Source: Caldicoprobacter algeriensis (GTDB lineage Bacteria > Bacillota > Clostridia > Caldicoprobacterales > Caldicoprobacteraceae). Taken from it: DNA of 64,000 nt. Of this stretch, positions 52,932 to 62,868 are shown in pieces (positions within the stretch are counted from its first letter, which is position 1; each line of letters opens with the position of its first letter). Where the stretch lies: NCBI RefSeq assembly GCF_023838525.1, contig NZ_JAHUQD010000004.1:62001-126000 (forward strand), read 5' to 3'. The position numbers and the translations under genes were made by a program. The notes under the pieces were generated by a model, which saw nothing but the letters and a program-made list of their open reading frames with translations, made no database searches and was not told where the DNA came from.

Positions 52932-53105
52932 GACAGCTGCCTGCCTTTACCGTGCTGTCTGTTTTTCCCACACCAAAGTATCTTGTAATTTGCCACTCGC
53001 TCTTATCTACTCCACTGCCTGTTTTCACCACACCAAAGTATCTTACCGTGATTTGGCTGCTTCCCCTTATCCACCGTGCTGTCTGTTTTAAGCATACCAA
53101 AGTTT
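52932..53105. repeat. Three ~60-bp direct repeats between the amylase and glgA genes
   Basis: The block CACACCAAAGTATCTT recurs at 52970 and 53030, exactly 60 bp apart, and a variant ATACCAAAGTTTAC at 53095. Each is preceded by a G(T/C)CTGTTTT segment (GCTGTCTGTTTT, CTGCCTGTTTT, GCTGTCTGTTTT). Spacings of 60 and 64 bp break any reading frame, so it is not coding. It lies in the 286-bp gap upstream of the amylase gene and downstream of glgA. Confidence 0.75.
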
Positions 53106-53138
53106 ACATCCCTTTAACCCGGTTTACTACAACCAATT

Positions 53139-54581
53139 TCATTGCTCTGACTTCAACCGTCGATACAGCTTTATATACTCTTTGGCAGAACGATTCCAGC
53201 TGTAGTCGCATTGCATGGCCCTCCTCATCAGAGCATGCCACACCTCTTTATTGTGATAAAAATTCACAGCCCTCTTTATGGTGTACAGCATGTCATGCGC
53301 ATTGTAGTTAGTAAAGCTGAAGCCGTTCCCCTCGCCGGTAAATTCATTATACGGCTGTACGGTATCCTTAAGCCCGCCGGTTTCCCTCACAATGGGAATA
53401 GTACCATATCTCATGCTGAAGAGCTGCGCCAGCCCACAGGGTTCATACAGCGAGGGCATGAGGAACAGGTCCGAGGCTGCATATATGCGATGCGCCAAGG
53501 TATTGTCATAAAAGATGTTGGCCGAAACTTTTTTAGGATAACGGCTGGCAACATTTTTAAACATGTTTTCATACTGCCATTCCCCGTTTCCCAGCACCAC
53601 CAGCTGTATGTCCATTGCAAGTATCTCGTCCAGTACATGGGCTATGAGGTCCAAGCCTTTTTGCGCCACCAGCCTCACTATGATGCTTATCATGGGTACA
53701 TCCCCACGAACATCCAGCCCCAGCTGCTCCTGAAGCTTTAACTTGTTCTCGACCTTGTACTCCAGATGGTCCTGGTCGTAGTTCCTGAATATGAGCGGAT
53801 CAGTAGCGGGATTGTACTCATCATAGTCCACGCCGTTCAATATGCCAAACAGCTGATGCTTTCTTGCCCGCAACAGCCCATCCAACCTTTCGCCAAAAAA
53901 GGGCATCTGTATCTCTTGAGCATAGGTAGGGCTTACGGTATTTATAAGGTTGGCATACACCAGCCCGCCTTTAAGCATATTCACATTTCCATAAAACTCC
54001 AGCTTATCCGGCGTAAAATATTCATCTCCCAAATCCAACAAGTCGCCCAGTATTTTCCTATCATAGATGCCCTGGTATCTGAGGTTATGGATGGTAAACA
54101 GTGTGCGGATATTCTTATAAAAATCATTATGCCGATAATGGGCCTCCAGCAGCACGGGTATTGCCCCTGTCTGCCAGTCATGGCAGTGTATAACATCAGG
54201 CATAAAACCGACATGTGGAAGCGCTTCCAGCACGCTTCTACAGAAAAAAGCAAAGCGCTCCACCTCATCATCCGAATAGCCGTAAATCCCGTCGCGCCCG
54301 AAATAATACTCGTTATCAATAAAATACACTGGCACCTCTTTGCATTCCGACTCCTCGATGCCGCAGTATTGGTTTCTCCAGCCCAGCTTGACGTATATGT
54401 GCTTTATATGCCTTATCCTCTCTTTTAGGTTTGTTGGGATCGCTTTATATTTAGGCAGGATAATCCTGGCATCGACTCCCTGACGGCGCAGGGCAACCGG
54501 CAAGGAGCCGATCACCTCGCCCAATCCTCCTGTTTTTACAAACGGCGCTGCTTCCGAGGCGGCAAACAATACTTTCAGCAA
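53139..54581 (-). CDS. glgA: Glycogen synthase (ADP-glucose type)
   Basis: 480 residues of GT5: N-terminal [20 protein letters not shown] with the KTGGL nucleotide site, [12 protein letters not shown], and the C-terminal [11 protein letters not shown] and the [25 protein letters not shown] catalytic block (read in parts: [18 protein letters not shown] and PIVRETGGL). It extends alpha-1,4-glucan. The TTG start at 54581 with AAGGAGG upstream overlaps glgB by 7 nt. No glgC or glgD is in the window. Confidence 0.95.
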   Translation of the reverse strand: MLKVLFAASEAAPFVKTGGLGEVIGSLPVALRRQGVDARIILPKYKAIPTNLKERIRHIKHIYVKLGWRNQYCGIEESECKEVPVYFIDNEYYFGRDGIYGYSDDEVERFAFFCRSVLEALPHVGFMPDVIHCHDWQTGAIPVLLEAHYRHNDFYKNIRTLFTIHNLRYQGIYDRKILGDLLDLGDEYFTPDKLEFYGNVNMLKGGLVYANLINTVSPTYAQEIQMPFFGERLDGLLRARKHQLFGILNGVDYDEYNPATDPLIFRNYDQDHLEYKVENKLKLQEQLGLDVRGDVPMISIIVRLVAQKGLDLIAHVLDEILAMDIQLVVLGNGEWQYENMFKNVASRYPKKVSANIFYDNTLAHRIYAASDLFLMPSLYEPCGLAQLFSMRYGTIPIVRETGGLKDTVQPYNEFTGEGNGFSFTNYNAHDMLYTIKRAVNFYHNKEVWHALMRRAMQCDYSWNRSAKEYIKLYRRLKSEQ

Positions 54582-56494
54582 TCCTCCTGCCTCCTTTTAT
54601 CCGTATACTTGAAAAACACTACCGCAAGAGGGGGAAGCGTGATGCTGATGGATCGGCTAAAGCCGTGCCACGGTACGTTCTCCGACACAATGACATCGAA
54701 ATTGCCCTGCCCCGAACCCCCGTAAGCCGGGTCGTCGCTGTTAAACACCTCTCTATACTCTCCCGGCCAGGGCACGCCTATCCTATAGCCATGGCGAACC
54801 ACTGGCGTAAAATTGCACACCACAATCAACCAATCATCCTGTTCCTTCCCCTTCCTTATAAAAGATACAATGCTCTGGCTGTAGTCATGGTGGTCAATCC
54901 AGCGAAAACCCTCCCATCCGTGGTCGTATTCCCACAGAGCCCTGTTTTCAAGATAAAAATGGTTGAGCATCTTGACATAATAATGCAGCTTTCTGTGCAT
55001 CTCGTAGTCAAGGAGATGCCAGTCCAGGCTCGCATCAAAATTCCATTCGGCAAACTGGCCAAACTCCCCTCCCATAAACAACAGCTTCTTCCCCGGATGG
55101 GCCATCATGTATCCGTACAACAACCTGAGGTTGGCGAATTTCTGCCAGTAATCTCCCGGCATCTTATCCAAAAGCGAATGCTTGCCGTGCACCACCTCAT
55201 CGTGAGATAAGGGGAGGATGAAGTTTTCCGAAAACGCATACACCATGGAAAAGGTAAGGTTTTCATGGTGCCATTTCCTGTATATAGGGTCCAGCGACAT
55301 ATAACGGAGTATATCGTTCATCCACCCCATGTTCCATTTATAGTTAAATCCCAGCCCGCCCAGGTATACAGGACGGGTGACCATGGGCCAGGCGGTGGAT
55401 TCCTCGGCGATCATGAGCACATTGGGAAAATAGTGAAACACCACCTCATTCATCTTCCTCATAAACTCAATGGCCTCTAAATTCTCCTTGCCGCCATACC
55501 TGTTTGGGAGCCATTCGCCCCATGACTTACCGTAGTCAAGGTACAGCATGGATGCCACGGCATCAACGCGAAGCCCATCAACGTGGTACACATCAAACCA
55601 AAATACGGCATTGGAAATGAGGAAGCTCCTCACCTCATTACGCCCGTAGTTGAATATCAAAGTACCCCAGTGGGGATGTTCCCCCCTTCGCGGGTCCTCA
55701 TGCTCGTAAAGGGCGGTACCATCAAAGCGTATCAGCCCATGTCCATCCCGGGGGAAATGGGCTGGCACCCAGTCCAGTATTACCCCTATACCAGCCAGGT
55801 GGCACTCATCCACGAAAAACATGAAATCCTCGGGCGTGCCATACCGTGAAGTCACTGAATAGTACCCCGTGGTTTGATAGCCCCACGACCCATCATAAGG
55901 ATGCTCTGCTACAGGTAAAAGCTCTATATGGGTATATCCCATATCCTTCACATACGGGATAAGCTCCTTCGCCAGTTCCCTGTAGCTTAAAAACCCGTTC
56001 CCTTCTTTTCTGCGCCACGACCCCAAATGCACCTCATAGATCAGCAGGGGTTTATCGTATATGAGCGTGGCCGCCCTTTGGCGCATCCACTCATCATCCC
56101 GCCATTTATACCTGTGCAGGTTGTACACCACCGATGCAGTACACGGCCTGAGCTCGCTGTAAAAGGCATAAGGGTCGGCCTTCAAAACCACCTGCCCGTA
56201 AAAATTCTCTATCTCATATTTATACAGGTCAAATTCCTTGACTCCCGGGATAAAGAGCTCCCATACCCCCGAGTCCCCCAGCCTGTTCATCACATGAGCC
56301 CTTCCATCCCAACAGTTAAAATCGCCCACCACGCTGACCCTTCGGGCATTTGGCGCCCATACGGCAAAGTGCGTGCCTACAACGCCGTCTTTTTCAAGGA
56401 GGTGGGCCCCCAGCATCTTATAGCTGTGGTAGTTGGTCCCCTGGTTGAACAAATACAGCTGGTAATCGGTGATCCCAAAGGTACTTGTTACCAT
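54575..56494 (-). CDS. glgB: 1,4-alpha-glucan branching enzyme
   Basis: 639 residues: CBM48 N-terminus ([20 protein letters not shown]) and GH13 core with region [11 protein letters not shown], region [18 protein letters not shown] (nucleophile), region [13 protein letters not shown] (Glu), region [14 protein letters not shown], then a C-terminal beta domain. It introduces alpha-1,6 branches. The ATG at 56494 ([10 protein letters not shown]) follows AGGGAGG; the start at 56521 is less likely. Confidence 0.95.
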   Translation of the reverse strand: MVTSTFGITDYQLYLFNQGTNYHSYKMLGAHLLEKDGVVGTHFAVWAPNARRVSVVGDFNCWDGRAHVMNRLGDSGVWELFIPGVKEFDLYKYEIENFYGQVVLKADPYAFYSELRPCTASVVYNLHRYKWRDDEWMRQRAATLIYDKPLLIYEVHLGSWRRKEGNGFLSYRELAKELIPYVKDMGYTHIELLPVAEHPYDGSWGYQTTGYYSVTSRYGTPEDFMFFVDECHLAGIGVILDWVPAHFPRDGHGLIRFDGTALYEHEDPRRGEHPHWGTLIFNYGRNEVRSFLISNAVFWFDVYHVDGLRVDAVASMLYLDYGKSWGEWLPNRYGGKENLEAIEFMRKMNEVVFHYFPNVLMIAEESTAWPMVTRPVYLGGLGFNYKWNMGWMNDILRYMSLDPIYRKWHHENLTFSMVYAFSENFILPLSHDEVVHGKHSLLDKMPGDYWQKFANLRLLYGYMMAHPGKKLLFMGGEFGQFAEWNFDASLDWHLLDYEMHRKLHYYVKMLNHFYLENRALWEYDHGWEGFRWIDHHDYSQSIVSFIRKGKEQDDWLIVVCNFTPVVRHGYRIGVPWPGEYREVFNSDDPAYGGSGQGNFDVIVSENVPWHGFSRSISITLPPLAVVFFKYTDKRRQEDC

Positions 56495-56749
56495 CCCATC
56501 CTCCCTGTACCTCTTGTGCATCCTCTACATTTATAAATTCGCAAAAAGATTCCAAAATTTAAGCTATATTTTATGTGGCATTTGGCGCTTTCTTCTCTAT
56601 TATTATTATTTGCTCAAAATGCTGTTTTTTACCCAAAAAAATAGCCGAACACATCAAGCTGATTGCCGGTTGCCACAACTTAACAGCCGGAAAGACCGAT
56701 GTCTAAGCTCGATGCAGCTGCGTTTTTCAACCAAAATTGCGGTTCCAAA

Positions 56750-56832
56750 AAGAAAAAAGCCCATTAGCCAGCTCTGACATGCCCTCATGTGCAGACACGC
56801 ACAAGATGCGCACGCAGAGACGTGCTACTGGA
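56750..56832 (-). ncRNA. Multi-stem structured RNA downstream of rng, L21-leader-like position
   Basis: On the minus strand, just after the rng stop, CCAG/CTGG and CTCTG/CAGAG helices enclose two hairpins (CGTGCGCA/TGTGCGTG and ACATG/CATGT), followed by GGGCTTTTTT. In many Clostridia rng is followed by an L21 leader and rplU, and this element sits where that leader should be, but the next gene is glgB. It may simply be a terminator of the rng operon. The rest of 56522-56749 holds nothing I can identify. Confidence 0.4.
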
Positions 56833-56863
56833 CCTCCTATTCACATCCTCCTCAAACCATTGC

Positions 56864-58387
56864 TCAAGAAAAGCGAACGGTTTTCTCCAAATCCCCCGGT
56901 CCTTTAAGCAGCTGTATCCTGCTATCCTCAACGTGAAGGTTTTCATCGGCTCTAATACATATCTTCTTTTTAAGCGTGGTCTCAAGCTGTTCCAGAGCTT
57001 CTTTGTCTTCCTCCCATGCATGGGCTACGCTGGGATGTACCTCCACCAGGGCTCCCCAGGCCTCATTGACGCTAAACAGCCTTTCTAGCTCCTTTTCTAT
57101 TTTAGCTATGACCATGGCTTCCGAATATACCCTCCCCGTTCCGTTACAGTAAGGGCAGGGCTTCAAAAAAGCTGTCGAAAGCCTGGGCCGCACCTTCTTA
57201 CGGGTCAGCTCCACCAACCCCAGCCCCGTCAGCCCTACCAGATTGGTCTTGGTACGATCCTTCTTCAAGGCCTGTTCGAGGACTTCCAGCACTTTCTTCT
57301 TGTGCTCTTCTTCGGCCATGTCGATAAAATCTATGATTATTATGCCCCCTATGTCGCGCAGCCGTATCTGGTGCGCGATCTCCTCGGCCGCTTCCAGATT
57401 GGTCCTGAAGGCGGTATCTTCCAGGCTGGCCTTGCCAACAAACTTACCGGTGTTCACATCTATAACCGTCAGAGCCTCTGTTACATCTATTACAATGTAT
57501 CCACCGCTTTTAAGCCACACCTTCTTCTGTATGGCCTTTTCGATTTTTGCCTCAATGCCGTAAATCTCAAACAAATTTCTCTGGGCGTCGGCGTATTCCA
57601 CCCTGTCGACAAGCGACGGCGAAATGGCCTTGAGCAGTTCAATTACTTTTTGGTAATGATGATAATCGTTTATGATTAACCTATCCACATCAGAGCAAAA
57701 GATATCGCGTACAGTGCGGTACAGCAGGCTTTCATCCTTATGCAGGAGCCGGGGCACCTCACCCTGCTTCTCTCTTTCCTTGATCCCCTCCCACAGCCTG
57801 CACAGCACCTCTATGTCGGGCATAAGGTCCTCTGGCTGCTTGCCTCTGGCTGCAGTCCTCACTATAATCCCCATATTTTCGGGCTTAATAGCCTCAGCAA
57901 TTCTCCTCAAGCGCTGGCGTTCCTCTTCATCTTCTATCCTTCTGGAAACGCCTACATAGTTTAAGGTAGGCATAAGCACCACATACCTGCCTGGCAGGGT
58001 GATGTGCGTGGTAACCCTGGCGCCCTTGGTCCCCATGGGCTCCTTCAAAATCTGTACCGTGATCTCCTGCCCTTCCCTGATGATATCCCGCAACGAGATA
58101 TCCTTGATCACTTTGCCATTGTTTTTATCTCCAAAATCAAACACCGTATTATCGACGTTTATATCCCCTGCATACAGAAAGGCGTTCTTCTCCAACCCTA
58201 TATCAACAAAAGCGGCCTGCATGCCCGGTAGCACATTGACCACACGACCGCGGTATATGTTTCCCACTAGCCCCTGCTTTTCATCGTCCTCCATGTAGAA
58301 CTCCACAAGGTCTCCGTCCTCCAGCACCGCCACCCGGGTCTGGTCATAGCGAATATCCACCACAATCTGCTTGCCCACACCCATCAT
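56864..58387 (-). CDS. rng: Ribonuclease G/E family protein
   Basis: 507 residues. The S1 RNA-binding domain (~28-110: GNIYRGRVVNVLPGMQAAFVD, FLYAGDI) is followed by the catalytic region with Asp in LTVIDVNTGKF and IIIIDFIDM, and the zinc-link CPYCNGTGRV. It processes rRNA and mRNA. The ATG at 58387 overlaps the DUF2344 stop (ATGA). It is the last gene of the radical SAM-DUF2344-rng operon. Confidence 0.94.
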   Translation of the reverse strand: MMGVGKQIVVDIRYDQTRVAVLEDGDLVEFYMEDDEKQGLVGNIYRGRVVNVLPGMQAAFVDIGLEKNAFLYAGDINVDNTVFDFGDKNNGKVIKDISLRDIIREGQEITVQILKEPMGTKGARVTTHITLPGRYVVLMPTLNYVGVSRRIEDEEERQRLRRIAEAIKPENMGIIVRTAARGKQPEDLMPDIEVLCRLWEGIKEREKQGEVPRLLHKDESLLYRTVRDIFCSDVDRLIINDYHHYQKVIELLKAISPSLVDRVEYADAQRNLFEIYGIEAKIEKAIQKKVWLKSGGYIVIDVTEALTVIDVNTGKFVGKASLEDTAFRTNLEAAEEIAHQIRLRDIGGIIIIDFIDMAEEEHKKKVLEVLEQALKKDRTKTNLVGLTGLGLVELTRKKVRPRLSTAFLKPCPYCNGTGRVYSEAMVIAKIEKELERLFSVNEAWGALVEVHPSVAHAWEEDKEALEQLETTLKKKICIRADENLHVEDSRIQLLKGPGDLEKTVRFS

Positions 58388-59079
58388 CCTCTTTCCAGTT
58401 CCAATGGGGTTATCCATGCATTTCCCCTGTACAAAAACATGTCCAACCTATGGATATCTGCAAAGCAGCAAGAGTCACCTTCAATGCCAGCAAACTCCAG
58501 AAACGACCGTATCATCTGCTCTGGGTTTAAGGACTCCTTGCTGCCAGCGCTCAGCATGGCCTCCATGATTACCTTTCCTTCTTCCTGGCCGACTATGTCC
58601 AGGCGGTGTATCATAGGCCGAATGTTTACAAGCCGCTCACCCTTCTTGCCGCTCTTTGTAATGGTTATATCAGGCTGGGCCAGAAAATCTTTCAATGCCC
58701 CTTCAATGCACAAACCCGGAGCTTTAAGGCTTATACAATAAAGCGCCCTCTCGATCATGCTCATCAGCGAGGGGAGCGATTCATCGATTGCCACCGCCTT
58801 TAGTATGGCTATCCCCTGTGGGAGTACGCTGTTCATCCCCTGGCAGAACTCCTGGGGGCGCATTTCCGAAGCCAGCATTACGTCCATGTATTCCCCCTGG
58901 CTGGTCATTCCAACCGGCAGTGGAGGTGCAAAGGCAACTTTAGGCTGCGGGTTATACCCCTGCGAAAATGCAACGGGTATCCCGGCACGCCTTAAGGCGC
59001 GGTGCAGGGTCCTCATGAGGTCTAAATGAGATATATACTTAACCCTGTCCTGCTTGGCGTATTTTACCACCATCCTCAC
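58384..59079 (-). CDS. DUF2344 / TIGR03936 family protein
   Basis: 231 residues beginning VRMVVKYAKQDRVKYISHLD, with LMRTLHRALRRAGIPVAFSQGYNPQPKVAFAPPLPVG given here in parts (HRALRRAGIPVAFSQGYNP, KVAFAPPLPVG), the hallmark of this family. It is nearly always encoded directly after a TIGR03960 radical SAM protein and sometimes fused to it. Function is unknown; an RNA- or ribosome-modification role has been suspected. The GTG at 59079 overlaps the preceding stop (GTGA). Confidence 0.92.
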   Translation of the reverse strand: MRMVVKYAKQDRVKYISHLDLMRTLHRALRRAGIPVAFSQGYNPQPKVAFAPPLPVGMTSQGEYMDVMLASEMRPQEFCQGMNSVLPQGIAILKAVAIDESLPSLMSMIERALYCISLKAPGLCIEGALKDFLAQPDITITKSGKKGERLVNIRPMIHRLDIVGQEEGKVIMEAMLSAGSKESLNPEQMIRSFLEFAGIEGDSCCFADIHRLDMFLYRGNAWITPLELERG

Positions 59080-60914
59080 TGGCACAACCCTCCCTCCAGC
59101 CTTGTTATGCCGCAGCCCCAGCACCTCTCCCTGCAGTCAGGCGTCAGCTCGCCCCTTAATGCTTTTTGATACTCCCTCCACAGGAAAGATGGCGTGACCC
59201 CTACATCGATGTGGCTCCAGGGCAATACCTCTTCCCTATCCCTTGCCCTGTTTGCATAAAATCCAGGGTCTATGCCGGCATCCTCAAAGGCCTTGAGCCA
59301 GATATGATACTTGAAGTGTTCTGCCCAGCCGTCAAACTTGCAGCCCATCTCCCATGCTTTTATCAGTACCTTGCCAAGCCTGCGATCTCCCCGGGCAAAC
59401 ACCGCTTCTAGGAAGCTCAAACGCGGGTCATGCCAGTCAAACTCCACCGATTTGATCCTTAGTTTGTCCTTGAGAAAGTCCAGCTTTTGGTTCAAACGCT
59501 CTATCGTATCCTGCGCAACCCATTGAAATGGAGTAAAAGGCTTGGGGACAAACGATGCCACACTGACGGTTATCCTTAATCTGTGAGCCCTTTGCCCTCC
59601 GGTTACATCAAGATAGCAGCTTTTGACCTTTCTTGCCAGGTCGGCAATGCCTTCCAGGTCTTCCTGAGTTTCAGTGGGCAGCCCTATCATTAAGTACAGC
59701 TTTACGGTATCCCACCCCAGTTCAAAGGCCTGCCTCACGCTGTTTAGAAGGTCCTCTTCGGTAACCCCCTTGTTTATGACATCCCTCAGCCTCTGCGTTC
59801 CGGCCTCGGGGGCAAAGGTCAAACCCGCCTTGCGCACCTTTATCATCTCTTCAATGAGCTCCCTCGAAAACGAGTCGATGCGCAGCGACGGAAGGGAAAA
59901 AGACACCTTTTGCGGTGCAAAACGCTCCATGAGCTGCTTTACCAGGTTTTCCAAATCAGAATAATCGCTGGTACTCAAGGAAGAGAGCGATAGTTCCTCA
60001 TAGCCGGTATTATTGATCAGCTTTTCCGCCAGATCCATAAGCCTTGGAACCGAACGCTCCCTCACCGGGCGGTATATGATGCCTGCCTGACAAAACCTGC
60101 ATCCGCGCGTGCAACCCCTGAACACCTCAAGCATGACGCGGTCATGGACGATGTCCATGTATGGCACTATCATGGTTTCGGGGTAATAAGCCCTATCAAG
60201 ATCCCTCACCACCCGCTTTTGAATGACGGAAGGTATTCCTTCACGGTTGGGCTTAACTGAGCGGACAGTACCGTCGTCGTCATATTCCACGTCATAAAAG
60301 TGCGGCACATAAACTCCCGGTATCCGGGCCGCTGCCACCAAAAAATCCTGACGGGTGCCGCCCTGCATCTTCCATTGGCGGTACACATCCAGCAACTCGT
60401 TTATTACCTCTTCTCCATCCCCCATGACCACTAAGTCAAAAAAATCGGCCATCGGCTCAACGTTATAAGCACAGGGGCCCCCTGCAATGATGAACGGATG
60501 GTTTTTTTCCCTTTCCCACCACCGGAGCGGAATCCTTGCCAGGTCAAGCATGTTTATCACGTTTGTATAGCACATCTCATACTGAAGCGTAAAACCCACA
60601 AAGTCAAACTCGGCGATGGGATCCTTGCTTTCCAGGGCAAATAACGGCAGCCCCTTTTCCCTCATCTTTTGCTCCATGTCGGTCCATGGCGCAAACACGC
60701 GCTCGCAATAGGTATCTTCCCGTTCATTCATTAGATGGTACAGTATCTTCATCCCCAGATGGGACATACCCACCTCGTAGACATCCGGGAAAGCAAAAGC
60801 AAACCGTATCAGCACCTTTGAAGGGTCCTTTTCAACCATGTTGTACTCATTTCCCATGTATCTAACAGGCTTAGTAACCTGCCTGAGTATCTCGTCCAGC
60901 ACAGACTTGTCCAT
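59076..60914 (-). CDS. TIGR03960-type B12-binding-like radical SAM protein
   Basis: 612 residues. The N-terminal cobalamin-binding-like domain (FAFPDVYEVGMSHLGMKILYHL, FVGFTLQYEMCYTN) precedes the radical SAM core with CTRGCRFCQAG (Cys-x3-Cys-x2-Cys), LSSLSTSDYSDLE and TFAPEAGTQRLRDVINK. A C-terminal region ends with paired cysteines, ELTPDCRERCWGCGI. The reaction is unknown. Association with DUF2344, rng and (elsewhere) L21/L27 genes hints at ribosome or RNA modification. Confidence 0.93.
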   Translation of the reverse strand: MDKSVLDEILRQVTKPVRYMGNEYNMVEKDPSKVLIRFAFAFPDVYEVGMSHLGMKILYHLMNEREDTYCERVFAPWTDMEQKMREKGLPLFALESKDPIAEFDFVGFTLQYEMCYTNVINMLDLARIPLRWWEREKNHPFIIAGGPCAYNVEPMADFFDLVVMGDGEEVINELLDVYRQWKMQGGTRQDFLVAAARIPGVYVPHFYDVEYDDDGTVRSVKPNREGIPSVIQKRVVRDLDRAYYPETMIVPYMDIVHDRVMLEVFRGCTRGCRFCQAGIIYRPVRERSVPRLMDLAEKLINNTGYEELSLSSLSTSDYSDLENLVKQLMERFAPQKVSFSLPSLRIDSFSRELIEEMIKVRKAGLTFAPEAGTQRLRDVINKGVTEEDLLNSVRQAFELGWDTVKLYLMIGLPTETQEDLEGIADLARKVKSCYLDVTGGQRAHRLRITVSVASFVPKPFTPFQWVAQDTIERLNQKLDFLKDKLRIKSVEFDWHDPRLSFLEAVFARGDRRLGKVLIKAWEMGCKFDGWAEHFKYHIWLKAFEDAGIDPGFYANRARDREEVLPWSHIDVGVTPSFLWREYQKALRGELTPDCRERCWGCGITRLEGGLCQ

Positions 60915-61090
60915 TTACATTGCCTCCTATCAATACAATAGCATCCCTTGTCCATTTCGTACTCAACAAGCCTTGTCCCATATATATTTTAGCTTTGCAG
61001 TCCTTTCCCATTCTCCCAATAACGCAAATTATGTCGTCCAAAGAGGCATGCCAGACCCCTTAAGGAGCCCATAAGGCCTCCGCCGGTCAA

Positions 61091-61984
61091 TCAGCCTCTC
61101 TTGCGGCTGGACTGTGCAAGCAACCTGAACACCGGCACATTAAACCCGTGATCCATAAGGCCGTCTACTATATCCTTTTCAGTTAAATAGCCCCTGGGCC
61201 TGAGCTGTTCATCAACCAGAACGATGCTGTGATAGCGATGCGGCACAAACTTCTTTATCACATCCTTCAACGGCAAATCGTACAACACCACCAGCTCCCT
61301 GGATTGAATGGCCCCCTCCCTGATTAAAATATCCCTTTTGTAAGTAAGGTCCCTCACCATCACATAGGTGGCCATTCTGTTTTCCTTTACGGCGGAATAT
61401 GCCAGAAAACCTGCCATAACAAACAGGGTGGGGTTAAAGATGCCGTAATAGATGGCATACACTCCGGTCATAACGAGGAACAGCGCCAACACAAATCCGC
61501 CTATGGTAGTAATCCTGGTAGCCCTTTTTATTCCCAGCTCTCTGGAAAGGATGGCACGCAAAATCCTGCCGCCATCCAGCGGGAAGGCTGGCAGTAGGTT
61601 AAAACCAGCCAGCATCAGATTGGCCTGAATGAAAAAATCGTAATCCTCGGAGGGAATCAGCCCCATCTTTTCCAAAACCATACAGCCCAGCACCAGTATC
61701 ACGTTGGACATGGGACCGACGATGGCTATATATACCTCATCTCGTGGATTGACTTCAAAAAAGCTCTCGATTCTGGCCACCCCACCAAAAGGCAGTAGCT
61801 CTATCTCGCTCACCCTCAGATTTAACGCCCTAGCCATGACCACATGCGCCAGCTCGTGTATGAACACCACCAAAAATACGACGGCCAGCCTCGTCCCCTC
61901 TCCCAAGACTATGGCTATCGCGATGAGTATAACAAGCAGCTTGTTTATATATATGTTTATGCCAAACAGTATACCTAGCTTCAT
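61091..61984 (-). CDS. M50 site-2 protease, SpoIVFB-like
   Basis: 297 residues. The zinc site is FIHELAHVVMA (HExxH, with the third ligand in AFPLDGGRILRA); about six membrane segments fill residues ~5-195. The C-terminal ~95 residues are CBS-like (DVIKKFVPHRYHSIVLVDEQ, GYLTEKDIVDGL). SpoIVFB cleaves pro-sigma-K in the mother cell, and this layout with a CBS tail matches it. It follows the SpoIVFA-like gene by 21 bp. Confidence 0.88.
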   Translation of the reverse strand: MKLGILFGINIYINKLLVILIAIAIVLGEGTRLAVVFLVVFIHELAHVVMARALNLRVSEIELLPFGGVARIESFFEVNPRDEVYIAIVGPMSNVILVLGCMVLEKMGLIPSEDYDFFIQANLMLAGFNLLPAFPLDGGRILRAILSRELGIKRATRITTIGGFVLALFLVMTGVYAIYYGIFNPTLFVMAGFLAYSAVKENRMATYVMVRDLTYKRDILIREGAIQSRELVVLYDLPLKDVIKKFVPHRYHSIVLVDEQLRPRGYLTEKDIVDGLMDHGFNVPVFRLLAQSSRKRG

Positions 61985-62005
61985 AGCCGCAGCACTTATC
62001 CCGCT

Positions 62006-62812
62006 TCACTGAAACACTTTGCTCTCTTCTTGAATGAGCTTGAGGGGATCCACCGGCTGATCGCCATGCCAGACCTCAAAATGCAGCCTGTATCCTTCTG
62101 AGGGGGCCTTGCCCATCTTGCCTATTCTATCCCCCTGCTCAACCAAAACTCCCACCTGCACCTGTATGTCCTCACATCCTCCGTATAGAGCCACCCATCC
62201 TCCTCCATGGTCAACCTTTACATATTTGCCATAAGTCTCGTCTTCTCCTACAGCAATCACTTTCCCATCGGCAACCGTATAAACCCAACCCTGCTGCTGC
62301 GACAAAATATCTATTCCCTGGCTTTTAACCTTTTTGCTATCATCATCGTAAACCTGGCCGAAAAAGCCCACCACCTTGCCTTCAGCAGGAGCGGCAAAGA
62401 CAGGCTGATCTGCTTGATCATTCCCCCCCTGTCCCCCGGACTCTTCACCTTCATTTTGAGCATCACGCTCGCTAAATACTGCCTTGAGCCCCGGCAGGTA
62501 GTCATCCACAAATTTGAGCTTTCCCAATGACTCGTTTATGTCAAAGTCATAGGTTATGGCCTCACGAATCCTATCAACAGCCCATCTGGTAGCAGGGGTA
62601 TCGATGCTCTTGAGCAGCATCACTACCACAATAATGACGGCTACCACCGATATTCTGACGACCAAGACAGCCGCTTTGTGTTCGTCGTCCAGGGCATCCA
62701 TTCTACCGTATGAAGTTCTCCGACGCACAGGGCGTGAAACAGGCAAATCCAATCTGCGCCGCCTGACCGGCCTGAGCCCTTTTTTTACGTATACCCCTTT
62801 TCCCACTTCCAA
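62006..62812 (-). CDS. M23/LytM-domain membrane protein, SpoIVFA-like
   Basis: 268 residues: a basic cytoplasmic N-terminus (~1-48), one membrane helix (~48-66), a linker and a C-terminal LytM domain (~150-262) with KVDHGGGWVALYGG and GYRLHFEVWHGDQPVDPL. Active M23 enzymes have HxH (HLHFE); here it is R-L-H, and the first HxxxD ligand is not evident, so it is probably inactive, as in SpoIVFA. Its position before the M50 gene mirrors spoIVFA-spoIVFB. The TTG start at 62812 has AGGGG upstream. Confidence 0.83.
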   Translation of the reverse strand: MEVGKGVYVKKGLRPVRRRRLDLPVSRPVRRRTSYGRMDALDDEHKAAVLVVRISVVAVIIVVVMLLKSIDTPATRWAVDRIREAITYDFDINESLGKLKFVDDYLPGLKAVFSERDAQNEGEESGGQGGNDQADQPVFAAPAEGKVVGFFGQVYDDDSKKVKSQGIDILSQQQGWVYTVADGKVIAVGEDETYGKYVKVDHGGGWVALYGGCEDIQVQVGVLVEQGDRIGKMGKAPSEGYRLHFEVWHGDQPVDPLKLIQEESKVFQ

Positions 62813-62868
62813 ACATCATCCCCTCCTCATCAATACAAGTATATTTGGGGGGGACGAAGTTTATGATT

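Noticed and set aside
52885-53100. Minus-strand open frame of 71 codons with an internal peptide repeat (RYFGV.KT)
   Set aside because: The peptide repeat only reflects the 60-bp DNA repeats. The 64-bp spacing breaks the frame and there is no ribosome site.
52932-53105. CRISPR array
   Set aside because: There are only three imperfect units, most of each unit is similar so there are no unique spacers, spacing varies, and no cas genes are in the window.
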